Assembly (NCBI GenBank): GCA_910587645.1 | Contig: CAJUNA010000029.1 | Location: forward strand, 1-21,848 | Reading direction: 5' to 3' | Length of the DNA stretch: 21,848 nucleotides | Source of the DNA: an uncultured Oscillospiraceae bacterium | GTDB taxonomy: Bacteria > Bacillota > Clostridia > Oscillospirales > Oscillospiraceae | In this document: positions 5,750 through 13,254 of the stretch, piece after piece | Layout of the letters: every line of letters starts with the position of its first letter | Numbering within the stretch: position 1 is the stretch's first letter | Position numbers and translations under genes: made by a program | Notes under the pieces: generated by a model | What the model was told of the DNA's origin: nothing | The model's input: the letters and a program-made list of their open reading frames with translations, nothing else | The model's database searches: none

Positions 5750-8116
5750 ATGACAGATCATAAGGATAACAACAACCAGATAGACCCCGCCCTGATGGAT
5801 ACCCAGCGGTTGCTGCTGGGGGTCGATCTGCCGGAGGACGCGCCCTTCAGCCTGGACGACATCCTGGCTGAGTATAGTGGCAGTCCACCGCCCCCGCCGG
5901 AGGAGCCTGCGCCTGCCCCGGAACCGGAAGCAGAGCCAGGTTCTGCTCCGGAACCCCCACCGGAACCCGTGCCGGAAGCGGAACCCGCCCCTCCCCCGCT
6001 GGAACCAGAGGAGAAACGGGAACCGCCCCCCCGCCGGGGGTTCCTGCGCCGCGCCCGGCCCAAGCAGAAACCATCCAAAATTATCCGGGTTCAACCGTCC
6101 CCGCCGGAAGGGGAGCCGGACACCCCCCAGCCATCCCCGGAGCCGGAACTGCCCGAGATGGACGAGCTGGATGAGGAGCTGCTGGATCTGGCCTTTTGGG
6201 ATGATTTCGCCACGGCGGAGGGGCTGCACATTGTAAAATCCCCCCCGGAGCCGGAGCCAGTGCCGGAACCCCCTGCGCCAGAAGCCGCCCCTGTGCCGGA
6301 GGAACCCGCTCAGGAGCCGGAAGGGCACGCTGTTTCCATGGAGGATGTAGTCGCCAGCACGGTAGACGCAGTGAAAGAGGAGCAGGAAAAGCGGCAGGAG
6401 AAATTCCGCCAGCGTTTGGAAAAGGCGTTGGCCCGCAGGCCGAAATCCGCCCTCAAACGCCGGGAACCTGCCAGCCGCCGCGCCCTGCCGGACATAGGCC
6501 GGGAGCCGCCGGCCGCCGAGACCGCCAGCCGCCATAAGCGGCGCTACTGGGCGTGCCGGCGTGCCCTGATTTTCTCCAGCGCATTGTTAGCGGTTTTGTG
6601 GGCGCCATGGTTTTTGAGCCAGTTGGGCGTAGCTGTGCCCTTTTTCAGTGACAGCGCCGACAACGCGGCGCTGTGCGTCCTGGTTGCCCAGGCAGTGCTG
6701 TCCATTCTCTGCTGGCCGGTGTACCGCGCCGCCGTCTTCGGCCTGCGGGACGGCTTCTGGACAATCCACGCCACCGCCCTGCTGGCTTCCGCCGTGACAC
6801 TGCTGGATGAGATGACCATGCTGCTGCTGCCGGAGCGGACTGATGCGGCCCCCCTGGGGGGGCTTGCCGCCGTGCTGAGCGTATTCGCCCTGTGGGGCCT
6901 GGAAAGCTGGCACCACGGCATGGCGGAGACCTTCCGCATCGCCGCCATGGGCGAGCCCACCAAGGCGGCAGCCTGCGGCGAACACGGCATCACCCGGGGC
7001 AACTCCTCCGGCATGGGCTTTTACACCCGGGCGGCCATGGAGGATACCTCGACCCAGTGGCAGCGGCTGCTGCTGCCCGTGCTGGCGGCGGCATCGCTGG
7101 TGTTTGCCGCCCTGTCCACCGTGGGGCAGGACCGGCCCCAGGACTTTTTGTGGTGCTGGTCGGTTGTGCTGTGCGCGTCATCGTCCCTGGCGTTCCCTAT
7201 GTCCTTCAGCGTCCCCTATGGCAAGACCGCCTGCCACCTGGCGAAAAACGGCGCGGCCGTGGCAGGCATGTACGGCGCGTCGGCCTTCGCCGCCGGTAAG
7301 CGTTTCGTGGTCACGGACACCGATCTATTCCCCGCCGGGATGGCCCGCCTGGCAGATATCCGGGTTTATGGGGAGGAGCAGAACCGCGCCCTCTCCTACG
7401 CCGCCACCCTGGCTATCCAGGGCGGCGGGCTGCTGGCCCGGATATTCAAGGACGCCGTGCGGAAAAACCACGTCTCCTGCCAAACCCTCGAACATTTCCA
7501 CATCCACGATGACGGTGGGCTGGGGGGCATGATCCATGGCGAAACAGTGCTGGTAGGCACCCCCACTTTCATGCGCCATCAGGCGGTGCGCCTGCCAGCC
7601 AGCGTGTCTTCGAAAACCGTGGTCTGCCTGGCGGTGGACGGGGAGCTGGCGGCGGTATTCACCGTTAAATACGCCGCCGCCGAGCCGGTGGAGTATGCCC
7701 TCCGCATCCTGCGGCGCAACGGCTTCAAGCTTGCCCTTGCCACCCGGGACGGTACTCTGACACCGAAATTCATGAAAGCCCGCTTTGGCGTCAACGGCAC
7801 GTCTGAACTGCTGGAGCTGGATGAGCGTCTGGCCCTCTCCGAGCCAGACCGGGAAGCCGAGGGCCCCGATGGCATCCTTTACCGGGACATCCTGCTGCCC
7901 TATGCCTTTCTGGCGGTGGACAGCCGCCGCCTGTGCCAGACAGTGATGGTCGGCAACCTGATCTCCATTTTCAGCAGCATCTCCGGCGCGCTGCTGGGCT
8001 TCTATTTGACATTTACATACAGCTATTCCGTGCTGACGCCCATGCTGCTGCTGACGTTCCTCCTGTTGTGGGCGGTGCCGATGCTGCCGCTGGTGGCAAC
8101 GGTGGATAAAGCCTGA
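5750..8116 (+). CDS. P1B-type-ATPase-like membrane protein lacking catalytic motifs, with Pro/Glu-rich N-terminus
   Basis: This 788-residue protein has two parts. Residues 1 to about 265 are cytoplasmic and low-complexity, with dense Pro-Glu and Pro-Ala repeats (about 43-120 and 165-205) then a basic stretch. The rest follows P1B transporter topology: four membrane helices (about 270-388), a short loop where the actuator domain should be, two helices (about 439-488), a large cytoplasmic region, and two final helices (about 731-785). Residual resemblance to CopA/ZntA is clear: FPMSFSVPYGKTACHLAKNG replaces the CPC helix, VVTDTDLF (D523) replaces the DKTGT phosphorylation loop, GETVLVGTPTFM matches the nucleotide-domain GxxVLVGN segment, and ALATRDG (664-668) replaces TGDN. 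TGE, HP and GDGxND motifs are absent. ATP-driven transport is unlikely; a regulatory or structural role is inference. GGAGGA lies about 13 nt before the ATG. It follows rlmB by 73 nt. Confidence 0.8.
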   Translation: MTDHKDNNNQIDPALMDTQRLLLGVDLPEDAPFSLDDILAEYSGSPPPPPEEPAPAPEPEAEPGSAPEPPPEPVPEAEPAPPPLEPEEKREPPPRRGFLRRARPKQKPSKIIRVQPSPPEGEPDTPQPSPEPELPEMDELDEELLDLAFWDDFATAEGLHIVKSPPEPEPVPEPPAPEAAPVPEEPAQEPEGHAVSMEDVVASTVDAVKEEQEKRQEKFRQRLEKALARRPKSALKRREPASRRALPDIGREPPAAETASRHKRRYWACRRALIFSSALLAVLWAPWFLSQLGVAVPFFSDSADNAALCVLVAQAVLSILCWPVYRAAVFGLRDGFWTIHATALLASAVTLLDEMTMLLLPERTDAAPLGGLAAVLSVFALWGLESWHHGMAETFRIAAMGEPTKAAACGEHGITRGNSSGMGFYTRAAMEDTSTQWQRLLLPVLAAASLVFAALSTVGQDRPQDFLWCWSVVLCASSSLAFPMSFSVPYGKTACHLAKNGAAVAGMYGASAFAAGKRFVVTDTDLFPAGMARLADIRVYGEEQNRALSYAATLAIQGGGLLARIFKDAVRKNHVSCQTLEHFHIHDDGGLGGMIHGETVLVGTPTFMRHQAVRLPASVSSKTVVCLAVDGELAAVFTVKYAAAEPVEYALRILRRNGFKLALATRDGTLTPKFMKARFGVNGTSELLELDERLALSEPDREAEGPDGILYRDILLPYAFLAVDSRRLCQTVMVGNLISIFSSISGALLGFYLTFTYSYSVLTPMLLLTFLLLWAVPMLPLVATVDKA

Positions 8117-8384
8117 CCTTCCCTACCCAGCCTGCCGGTCCGGCAGGCTGGGTAGGACTGCTTTATAGGCCCGAGGCAATGGGAGTGTCCAAACGAAAGC
8201 TATGGTGTTTTCCGCGAAAGCTGGAAAACCTTCAGGCTGTCTTAGCTGTTTTCGTGCGGGCCTATAACCGGTTCGGGCTTCAAAAGCGTCTCTATCGTTC
8301 CAGGCATCCCGGCCCTTCTGTCCCCTTTTCTGTTTTTGACTTCCTTTAGCTGCGTGTTTGGACACCCCCGGCATAAATCCAATC
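8117..8384. other. Gene-free structured intergenic block
   Basis: No convincing gene lies between the ATPase-like protein and the promoter at 8385. The stretch holds: a 35-nt near-perfect palindrome (8122-8156); TATAGGCCCG (8164-8173) pairing with CGGGCCTATA (8257-8266); GTGTCCAAAC (8185-8194) pairing with GTTTGGACAC (8356-8365); and a local hairpin GTTTTCC (8207-8213) with GGAAAAC (8223-8229). The octamer CGAAAGCT occurs twice, at 8194-8201 and 8215-8222. The two 10-bp long-range pairs cross each other, so they could form a pseudoknot or exclude one another. An interspersed repeat or structured RNA is possible; nothing known was recognised. Confidence 0.5.
8122..8156 (+). terminator. Strong hairpin after the P1B-ATPase-like gene
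   Basis: CCTACCCAGCCTGCCGG (8122-8138) and its exact reverse complement (8140-8156) flank a single T, giving a stem of about 15 bp in RNA with a 5-nt loop. It lies 5 nt after the stop at 8116. No U-run follows (ACTGCTTTATA), so if it ends transcription it does so as a non-canonical terminator. Confidence 0.5.
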
Positions 8385-8413
8385 TTGCAAGCGGGGCAAA
8401 AATCTGCTATACT
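8385..8413 (+). promoter_or_regulatory. Sigma-A promoter of the TSCPD/darA operon
   Basis: TTGCAA (8385-8390) is followed after exactly 17 nt by TATACT (8408-8413), about 54 nt before the start codon at 8467. The good match and spacing make this a likely vegetative promoter for the next two genes. Confidence 0.75.
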
Positions 8414-8466
8414 AAAGAAAAGCCCTCAGCAGAGGCGCACTCAGGAAACGAAGAAGGAGATTTGCT

Positions 8467-8721
8467 ATGACGTATACCTATTCCCCCACCGGGGTTTGTT
8501 CTTCCCGGATTGATCTGGAGCTGGAGGACGGGGTAATCCGCTCCGTGGCGTTTACCGGCGGCTGCAACGGGAATTTGCAGGGCATCTGCCGCTTGGTGAC
8601 CGGCATGAAGGCGAAGGACGCCATCCACCGCTTGGCGGGCATCCAGTGCGGCCATAAGCCCACAAGCTGCCCCGACCAGTTGACCAAGGCGCTGACAGCG
8701 GCTCTGGCGGAGGAAAAATAA
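8467..8721 (+). CDS. TSCPD domain protein, TIGR03905-like
   Basis: This 84-residue soluble protein carries the motif PTSCPDQL (residues 65-72), which names the TSCPD domain, a small domain also found at the C-terminus of some class II ribonucleotide reductases. Short stand-alone forms with four conserved cysteines are known as TIGR03905, of unknown function. Cysteines are at 11, 33, 41, 61 and 68, spaced so that metal binding is plausible (inference). The start ATG has AAGGAGA about 7 nt upstream. It is the first gene of a two-gene unit with the c-di-AMP receptor gene 44 nt downstream. Length matches the stand-alone family. No specific function can be given. Confidence 0.88.
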   Translation: MTYTYSPTGVCSSRIDLELEDGVIRSVAFTGGCNGNLQGICRLVTGMKAKDAIHRLAGIQCGHKPTSCPDQLTKALTAALAEEK

Positions 8722-8765
8722 TAGCCTGTCCATAAAAGTCCATTTTGAAAGGTAAGGTGAACCTC

Positions 8766-9122
8766 ATGGAGAAGGAGAAACGCAAGCAGAAAATGCTCTT
8801 GGCGGTGATTCAGGGCGATGACTACCCGGAAACGGTGGATGACCTGAACCGAAACGGATTTTTCGCCACGGTGCTCAGTTCGACCGGAGGCTTCCTGAAA
8901 AAGCGAAGCGTCACGCTGATGATCGGCGTGGAGGAACACCGGGTTCCGGCGGTGCTGGACGTGCTCAAGCAGTGCGCCGGGCGGCGGCAGCAGATGACCT
9001 ATTCCAATCTGTCCATGTCCGCCGGAGGCCCGAACCCCTCTATCCCCATGATGCCGGTACAGATGAACGTTGGCGGCGTGGTGGTATTCATTATGGATCT
9101 GGACGATATCCAAAAATACTAA
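8766..9122 (+). CDS. darA: Cyclic-di-AMP receptor, DarA/PstA-like (PII-like fold)
   Basis: This 118-residue protein resembles the DarA (PstA) family of trimeric PII-like proteins that bind cyclic di-AMP in Firmicutes; the downstream target is unknown in most species. Hallmarks are LLAVIQGDDYPETVDDL, then the signature STGGFL (39-44), TLMIGVEEHRV, and a flexible Gly/Pro/Met-rich loop before the closing VGGVVVFIMDLDDI. The ATG at 8766 is used because AAGGTGA precedes it at normal spacing; a TTG seven codons upstream is less likely. Extra Lys/Arg at the N-terminus (MEKEKRKQK) differ from the compact start of Bacillus homologues. A strong terminator follows the stop at once. It shares a transcript with the TSCPD gene. 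Family call is strong; ligand binding is inferred from homology. Confidence 0.92.
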   Translation: MEKEKRKQKMLLAVIQGDDYPETVDDLNRNGFFATVLSSTGGFLKKRSVTLMIGVEEHRVPAVLDVLKQCAGRRQQMTYSNLSMSAGGPNPSIPMMPVQMNVGGVVVFIMDLDDIQKY

Positions 9123-9124
9123 GA

Positions 9125-9165
9125 GGAAACCCTGGAGGCGCGGAACCTCCGGGGTTTCCTTTTTT
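9125..9165 (+). terminator. Rho-independent terminator after darA
   Basis: A 14-bp stem, GGAAACCCTGGAGG (9125-9138) with CCTCCGGGGTTTCC (9146-9159) and one G-U pair, is followed by a run of six T. It starts 2 nt after the darA stop, closing the operon. Confidence 0.92.
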
Positions 9166-9203
9166 CATGGAGCGGCATAGACTGTGGCAGAGGGGGGATG
9201 TGT

Positions 9204-10061
9204 ATGAAACAGGCAGTTTCCATTTTAGGCGGAGACATGCGCCAGGTATACCTGGCCCAACTGCTGCGGGAGGACGGCTATCTCACGGTGACCTGGGGTC
9301 TGGAACAGGGCGGCGCGCCCAACGGTGTGCCACTGGAGCAGGCGCTGGAGAGCGATCTGCTGCTGCTTCCCATGCCGGTGTGCCGGAACGGGAAGCTGCA
9401 TCTGCCGCTGACGGATGCAGAGCTGGATGTGGAACGTCTCTGGCCCCGGCTGCGGTACGACCAGCTTCTGCTGGGCGGCATGACGGGTGAGATGAGCCCC
9501 AGGCTGATGGCCGATTACGGGCTGACGCTGCTGGACTACTATGCCCGGGAGGATATTCAGGTAGCCAACGCCGTACCCACGGCGGAGGGGGCGCTCCAGC
9601 TCGCCATGGAAGCGTCTGACCGCACCATCCACGGAAGCCGGTGCCTGGTGATTGGCTGTGGGCGCATTGGAAAGCTGCTGGCTGGGCGGCTGGCTGCCTT
9701 GGGAGCCAGCGTCACCGTATCAGCCCGGAAATATGGCGATCTGGCCTGGATACGGGCCTGGGGCTGGCAGGGCGTCCAAACCGGGGCGCTGGACGGGACG
9801 CTGGATCAGTTCCATTTTATTTTCAACACAGCGCCTGCCCTCGTCCTGGACGGCACCCGGCTGCGGGAAGTCCGGGAGGACTGTGTCATCCTGGACTTAG
9901 CTTCCGCCCCCGGCGGCGTGGACCAGCAGGAAGCCCAGCGGCTTTCCCTTCGGGCATCCGCCGCGCTGGGGCTGCCGGGAAAGACAGCCCCCCGTACCGC
10001 CGCCGCCGCCATCCGGGACAGTGTGTACCATATATTAGAAGAACGAGGTGAACTCATGTGA
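9204..10061 (+). CDS. dpaA: Dipicolinate synthase subunit A
   Basis: DpaA (SpoVFA) with DpaB converts dihydrodipicolinate to dipicolinic acid in the mother cell during sporulation; the product fills the spore core as its calcium salt. The 285-residue protein shows the expected N-terminal VSILGGDMRQVYLAQLL, the family segment AVPTAEGALQLAMEASD followed by TIHG, a Rossmann nucleotide-binding motif VIGCGRIGKLLAGRLAALG, then LDLASAPGGVD and GLPGKTAPRTAA near the C-terminus. I prefer the ATG at 9204 over the ATG at 9198 because the G-rich Shine-Dalgarno abuts 9198. The stop overlaps the dpaB start by 4 nt, indicating translational coupling. Control by a mother-cell sigma factor is expected from B. 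subtilis, but I could not identify a convincing site in the short upstream gap. Confidence 0.95.
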   Translation: MKQAVSILGGDMRQVYLAQLLREDGYLTVTWGLEQGGAPNGVPLEQALESDLLLLPMPVCRNGKLHLPLTDAELDVERLWPRLRYDQLLLGGMTGEMSPRLMADYGLTLLDYYAREDIQVANAVPTAEGALQLAMEASDRTIHGSRCLVIGCGRIGKLLAGRLAALGASVTVSARKYGDLAWIRAWGWQGVQTGALDGTLDQFHFIFNTAPALVLDGTRLREVREDCVILDLASAPGGVDQQEAQRLSLRASAALGLPGKTAPRTAAAAIRDSVYHILEERGELM

Positions 10062-10633
10062 GACATGAGCGATTGGGATTTGCGTTTTGCGGTTCTTTCT
10101 GCACCCATAAGGAGGTGCTCAAGGAGCTGGAAGCCTTGTGCCGGGAGTACGAAACGGTAATACCCATTGTCTCCCAGTCGTGTCAAACCACAGACACCCG
10201 CTTCGGTGATGCCAGAGACTTCCTGGCGGCGGTGGAGCGGATTACAGAACATACGGCCATTGGAACGATCCGCGGCGCGGAGCCGGTTGGGCCGAAGAAA
10301 CTGCTGGACGCGCTGGTCATCGCGCCCTGCACGGGAAATACGATAGCGAAGCTGGCTGCGGGGATCACCGACACGCCGGTAACAATGGCGGCGAAAGCCC
10401 ATCTGCGCAACGACCGCCCGGTAGTGGTTGCGGTTGCCACCAACGATGGCCTGAGCGCCGCCGCCCGGAATATCGGAGAACTGCTAGTGCGGAAAAACTA
10501 TTATTTTGTACCATTTGGCCAGGATGACCCAGAACAGAAGCCCTGCTCCCTGATGGCGGATTTCACCCGCATCCGCGAGACAGTCGCCGCTGCCCTGGAA
10601 GGGCAGCAGCTCCAGCCGGTGCTGCTGCGCTGA
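10058..10633 (+). CDS. dpaB: Dipicolinate synthase subunit B (flavoprotein)
   Basis: DpaB (SpoVFB) is the flavoprotein partner of DpaA in dipicolinate synthesis. The 191-residue protein has the flavoprotein fold of this group: RLGFAFCGSFCTHKEVLKEL at the N-terminus, then LLDALVIAPCTGNTIAKLAAGITDTPVTMAAK, typical of the FMN-binding flavoprotein (Pfam PF02441) family, and a C-terminal segment NYYFVPFGQDDPEQKPCSL conserved in SpoVFB. Translation starts at GTG 10058 within the ATGTGA overlap with dpaA, with GAGGTG upstream. A strong terminator follows 5 nt after the stop. Its presence with dpaA shows the organism makes, or recently made, heat-resistant endospores. Confidence 0.95.
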   Translation: MRHERLGFAFCGSFCTHKEVLKELEALCREYETVIPIVSQSCQTTDTRFGDARDFLAAVERITEHTAIGTIRGAEPVGPKKLLDALVIAPCTGNTIAKLAAGITDTPVTMAAKAHLRNDRPVVVAVATNDGLSAAARNIGELLVRKNYYFVPFGQDDPEQKPCSLMADFTRIRETVAAALEGQQLQPVLLR

Positions 10634-10638
10634 AAAAG

Positions 10639-10669
10639 AAAGCCCGGACGGTTTACGTCCGGGCTTTTT
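10639..10669 (+). terminator. Terminator after dpaB
   Basis: A 12-bp perfect stem, AAAGCCCGGACG (10639-10650) with CGTCCGGGCTTT (10656-10667), is followed by TT and C and preceded by an A-run, so it could also act for minus-strand transcription arriving from nagB, whose stop lies at 10724. Confidence 0.9.
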
Positions 10670-10723
10670 CCGCATAAACGTATTTATTTTGCGCCAGGCG
10701 GACTCAGGAAACAGAAACCCGGC

Positions 10724-11458
10724 TTACTTCTCCATCAACTTGCTCAGGGCGGCCTTGTCGCCTACCAAGGTGACATAGGGGTGGAGCTGGAGGATGGAAG
10801 CGGGGACCAGGGGGGTGATAGGGCCGGTGAAGGCTTCCTTCGCGATATCGGCCTTCTCCTCGCCGCTGATGACCAGCAGAATCTTCCGGGCCATCATAAT
10901 GGACTTGATGCCCATAGTCATAGCCTGACGGGGCACATCGTCCGGGGACGCGAAAAAGCGGGCGTTAGCCTGGATGGTACGCTCGGTGAGGTTCACCACA
11001 TGGGTCTCCTGCTCAAAAGCCTGGCCGGGCTCATTGAAGCCGATGTGGCCGTTATGCCCGATGCCCAGGACTTGGATATCAATGCCGCCCATGCTGCGGA
11101 TGACCTGGTTATACCATTGGCACTCCGCCTGAGGATCGGCGGCCAGGCCGTCGGGGACGTTGGTGTTGGCGGGGTTGATGTTTACGTGGTCAAACAGGTT
11201 CTCCTGCATGAAGTGGCGGTAGCTCTGCTCATGGGTAGGCTCCAGGCCCACATACTCGTCCAGGTTCACGGTTTTGATCTCGGAGAAATCCAGATCACCT
11301 TTCTTGTACCAGTCGATAAGCTGGTGATACATACCCACGGGGCTGGATCCGGTAGCGAGACCCACCACACTGTTGGGCTTAAGGATCATCTGGGCGGAGA
11401 GGATGTTGGCTGCTTTGCGGCTCATGGCCTTGTAATCTTCGGTCACATAAACTTTCAT
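10724..11458 (-). CDS. nagB: Glucosamine-6-phosphate deaminase
   Basis: NagB converts glucosamine 6-phosphate to fructose 6-phosphate and ammonia, the last step in use of amino sugars and of recycled cell-wall GlcNAc. The 244-residue product has VVGLATGSSPVGMY (phosphate loop), TVNLDEYVGL with D67 and E68, and GIGHNGHIGFNEP with H138 and E143, corresponding to D72, H143 and E148 of the E. coli enzyme. The ATG at 11456-11458 gives the family start MKVYVTEDYKAMS, with AAGGAG about 12 nt upstream; an upstream in-frame ATG would read through the promoter. No nagA lies beside it, so the gene appears monocistronic. C-terminal allosteric-site residues cannot be judged from memory. Confidence 0.96.
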   Translation of the reverse strand: MKVYVTEDYKAMSRKAANILSAQMILKPNSVVGLATGSSPVGMYHQLIDWYKKGDLDFSEIKTVNLDEYVGLEPTHEQSYRHFMQENLFDHVNINPANTNVPDGLAADPQAECQWYNQVIRSMGGIDIQVLGIGHNGHIGFNEPGQAFEQETHVVNLTERTIQANARFFASPDDVPRQAMTMGIKSIMMARKILLVISGEEKADIAKEAFTGPITPLVPASILQLHPYVTLVGDKAALSKLMEK

Positions 11459-11528
11459 GGAAATACACACTCCTTCAAAAAGTATGATGACCGCTCCGGC
11501 CATCGTTATGGTACAAACCACCAGATAA

Positions 11529-11557
11529 ATTGTATAAGAAAACCCAGGATTTGTCAA
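11529..11557 (-). promoter_or_regulatory. Sigma-A promoter of nagB
   Basis: On the minus strand TTGACA (11552-11557) and TACAAT (11529-11534) are separated by 17 nt, about 70 nt before the nagB ATG. The leader carries a small hairpin (GATGGCCG/CGGTCATC) that might modulate translation. Confidence 0.8.
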
Positions 11558-11611
11558 CGGGAAACTGTCGTTCTGGCAGAATATTTGCCCGGCTTCGCGC
11601 GGGGCTTATCC

Positions 11612-13057
11612 TTACCGCCGCCTCCCACGGTATCTCTCGCTTCCGCTGCGGCGGGCGCTGTTTCTCCGGTTATACTGTTTCCGCTGGGATTTCACAACAG
11701 CCCGCAGGACCACCAGGAAAATAATCAGCGCCCCCGACGCGCCCAGCACGATCCAAAGCGCGGGCTTATGGAGGAAATCCAACAGATCCCTGCGGAACAC
11801 CAGCAGCCGGGAAACGGACACATCCTCGTCTGCCAGCAGGTCCACGGTGCCATACACGGTATCGCCACTTTGCAAAGTGATCTGCCCCAGGACAGCCCCC
11901 TTTTCCACCGGCGCCTCCACACTTTCTGCGGTGTAGGTAACAATGCGGTCAATATCTTTGACGGGATCCATGTCCACTGGCAGGAGCCGGACAACCTCCT
12001 GGGCGGGGTGGACCTTCACGGTATTTTGCTGCTGGGACAGCTCCACGCCTACCTCCCCCACCAATTCGTCTGCCGCCAGGAGGACTTTCCGGTCGTAATC
12101 ATGGAACCCATGGTCAAACAGCTTGGTGGTTTCTGTAAAGCTTTTGGTCAGGGTCAGGTCATCAATTTTAATCCGCTCGGCCCCCAGGACAACGGTCAGC
12201 AGGCTCCGGTCGTTCCGTGTTGCCGAGGAGACCAGGCAATACCCCGCCGCGCTGGTGGAGCCGGTTTTAATCCCATGAGCGCCCTGATAGATATAGTAGT
12301 TGGTCTTATAGCTGGAGATCAGGTAATTGGTGGTGTAGAGATCCCTCGGCTCCGCCATATTGGTGGCGGGAACCTGATGGTAAATGGTATCCACCAGGGG
12401 CATGAACTCCTCATATGTGCGGGCTTCCTTGGTAATCAGGTACAGATCCCAGGCGGTGGTATAATGGTTCACATCAGGCAGGCCGTTGGTATTGCAGAAA
12501 TGGGTATTCTCACACCCCAGCTCCTGGGCCTTCTGGTTCATGCGTTCCACGAAGGCGGCAATGGATCCGTCCACAGCTTCCGCCAGCATATTGCAGCCTT
12601 CGTTGGCGGAAGAGAGCATAATGCAGTAGAGCAATTCCTCCACGTTCAGCTCCTCGCCCACCTTAATGCCCACATTACTGCCATCCGGCGGCACAGCGGT
12701 AATCGCGCTTTCAGAAGCGGTGAGTACGGTGTCCATCTTCAGCTTCCCCTTGTCGATGGCTTCCAGTACCAGCAGGCAGGTCATAATTTTCGTCACGCTG
12801 GCGGGGTAAAGGGGCTCATAGATATTCAGCGCGTAGAGGATTTCCTCCGTATCCGGGTCGATAAGCAGCGCGGCCTTGGCTTCCACACTGAAGCCGGCCG
12901 GTTCCTCAGGCTCTTCCGGTTCCACAGGTTCAGATGGCTCTGTATCCTCCGCGGGGGGGGCGGTATCTGCCGTGCCGTCCGCCGCCAGGGCGGGGGCCGC
13001 GAGGGTGAGGACGAGAAGCAAGCTAAAAAAAAGGGCGCAAATCCGGCGAATTTTCAT
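11612..13057 (-). CDS. D-alanyl-D-alanine carboxypeptidase (S11 family, DacF-like)
   Basis: This penicillin-binding protein trims the terminal D-Ala of peptidoglycan stem peptides outside the membrane. The 481-residue precursor has a signal peptide (1 to about 25, ending APALAA), a Pro/Glu-rich linker (about 31-54), and the S11 domain with active-site motifs S87-V-T-K90, S150-A-N152 and K264-T-G266. A C-terminal beta domain precedes a membrane helix (about 440-462) and an Arg/Lys-rich tail. The ATG at 13055-13057 has GGAGAG upstream and begins directly at the signal peptide; the longer frame adds 14 unlikely residues. The transmembrane helix with cytoplasmic basic tail is like DacF-type enzymes rather than the amphipathic anchor of DacA. 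It is divergent from the two-component operon. Which paralogue it is (DacA, DacB or DacF) is not certain. Confidence 0.92.
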   Translation of the reverse strand: MKIRRICALFFSLLLVLTLAAPALAADGTADTAPPAEDTEPSEPVEPEEPEEPAGFSVEAKAALLIDPDTEEILYALNIYEPLYPASVTKIMTCLLVLEAIDKGKLKMDTVLTASESAITAVPPDGSNVGIKVGEELNVEELLYCIMLSSANEGCNMLAEAVDGSIAAFVERMNQKAQELGCENTHFCNTNGLPDVNHYTTAWDLYLITKEARTYEEFMPLVDTIYHQVPATNMAEPRDLYTTNYLISSYKTNYYIYQGAHGIKTGSTSAAGYCLVSSATRNDRSLLTVVLGAERIKIDDLTLTKSFTETTKLFDHGFHDYDRKVLLAADELVGEVGVELSQQQNTVKVHPAQEVVRLLPVDMDPVKDIDRIVTYTAESVEAPVEKGAVLGQITLQSGDTVYGTVDLLADEDVSVSRLLVFRRDLLDFLHKPALWIVLGASGALIIFLVVLRAVVKSQRKQYNRRNSARRSGSERYRGRRR

Positions 13058-13079
13058 ATCATTCTCTCCAAGAATATGG

Positions 13080-13085
13080 TATACT
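13080..13085 (+). promoter_or_regulatory. Candidate extended -10 promoter of the two-component operon
   Basis: TGG followed by TATACT (13077-13085) is an extended -10 element like the one before rlmB. It lies about 170 nt before the response regulator start and overlaps the leader of the divergent carboxypeptidase gene. No good -35 is present. Confidence 0.35.
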
Positions 13086-13110
13086 GATGGAAGGGACAAA
13101 AGTTTCCTTT

Positions 13111-13139
13111 ATTATACCAAAAAAACGTGGGAAGTTCAA
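13111..13139 (-). promoter_or_regulatory. Sigma-A promoter of the DD-carboxypeptidase gene
   Basis: On the minus strand TTGAAC (13134-13139) is followed after 17 nt by the consensus TATAAT (13111-13116), 54 nt upstream of the start codon at 13057. Confidence 0.8.
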
Positions 13140-13254
13140 CTGGCAAACCAGAATAATTCTCCGCGGGGGTTTGCCGCTGGTACCAGCGCGGCACGGGGGG
13201 TTCCTGCCGCCCGGAGCTGCGCGGATAAAGCAAAAACAGGGAGGACAAGTGCCA

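Noticed and set aside
8123..8374. A short minus-strand frame of 83 codons in the structured intergenic block
   Set aside because: It spans palindromes and long-range pairings and has no good ribosome-binding site or recognisable family; treated as non-coding.
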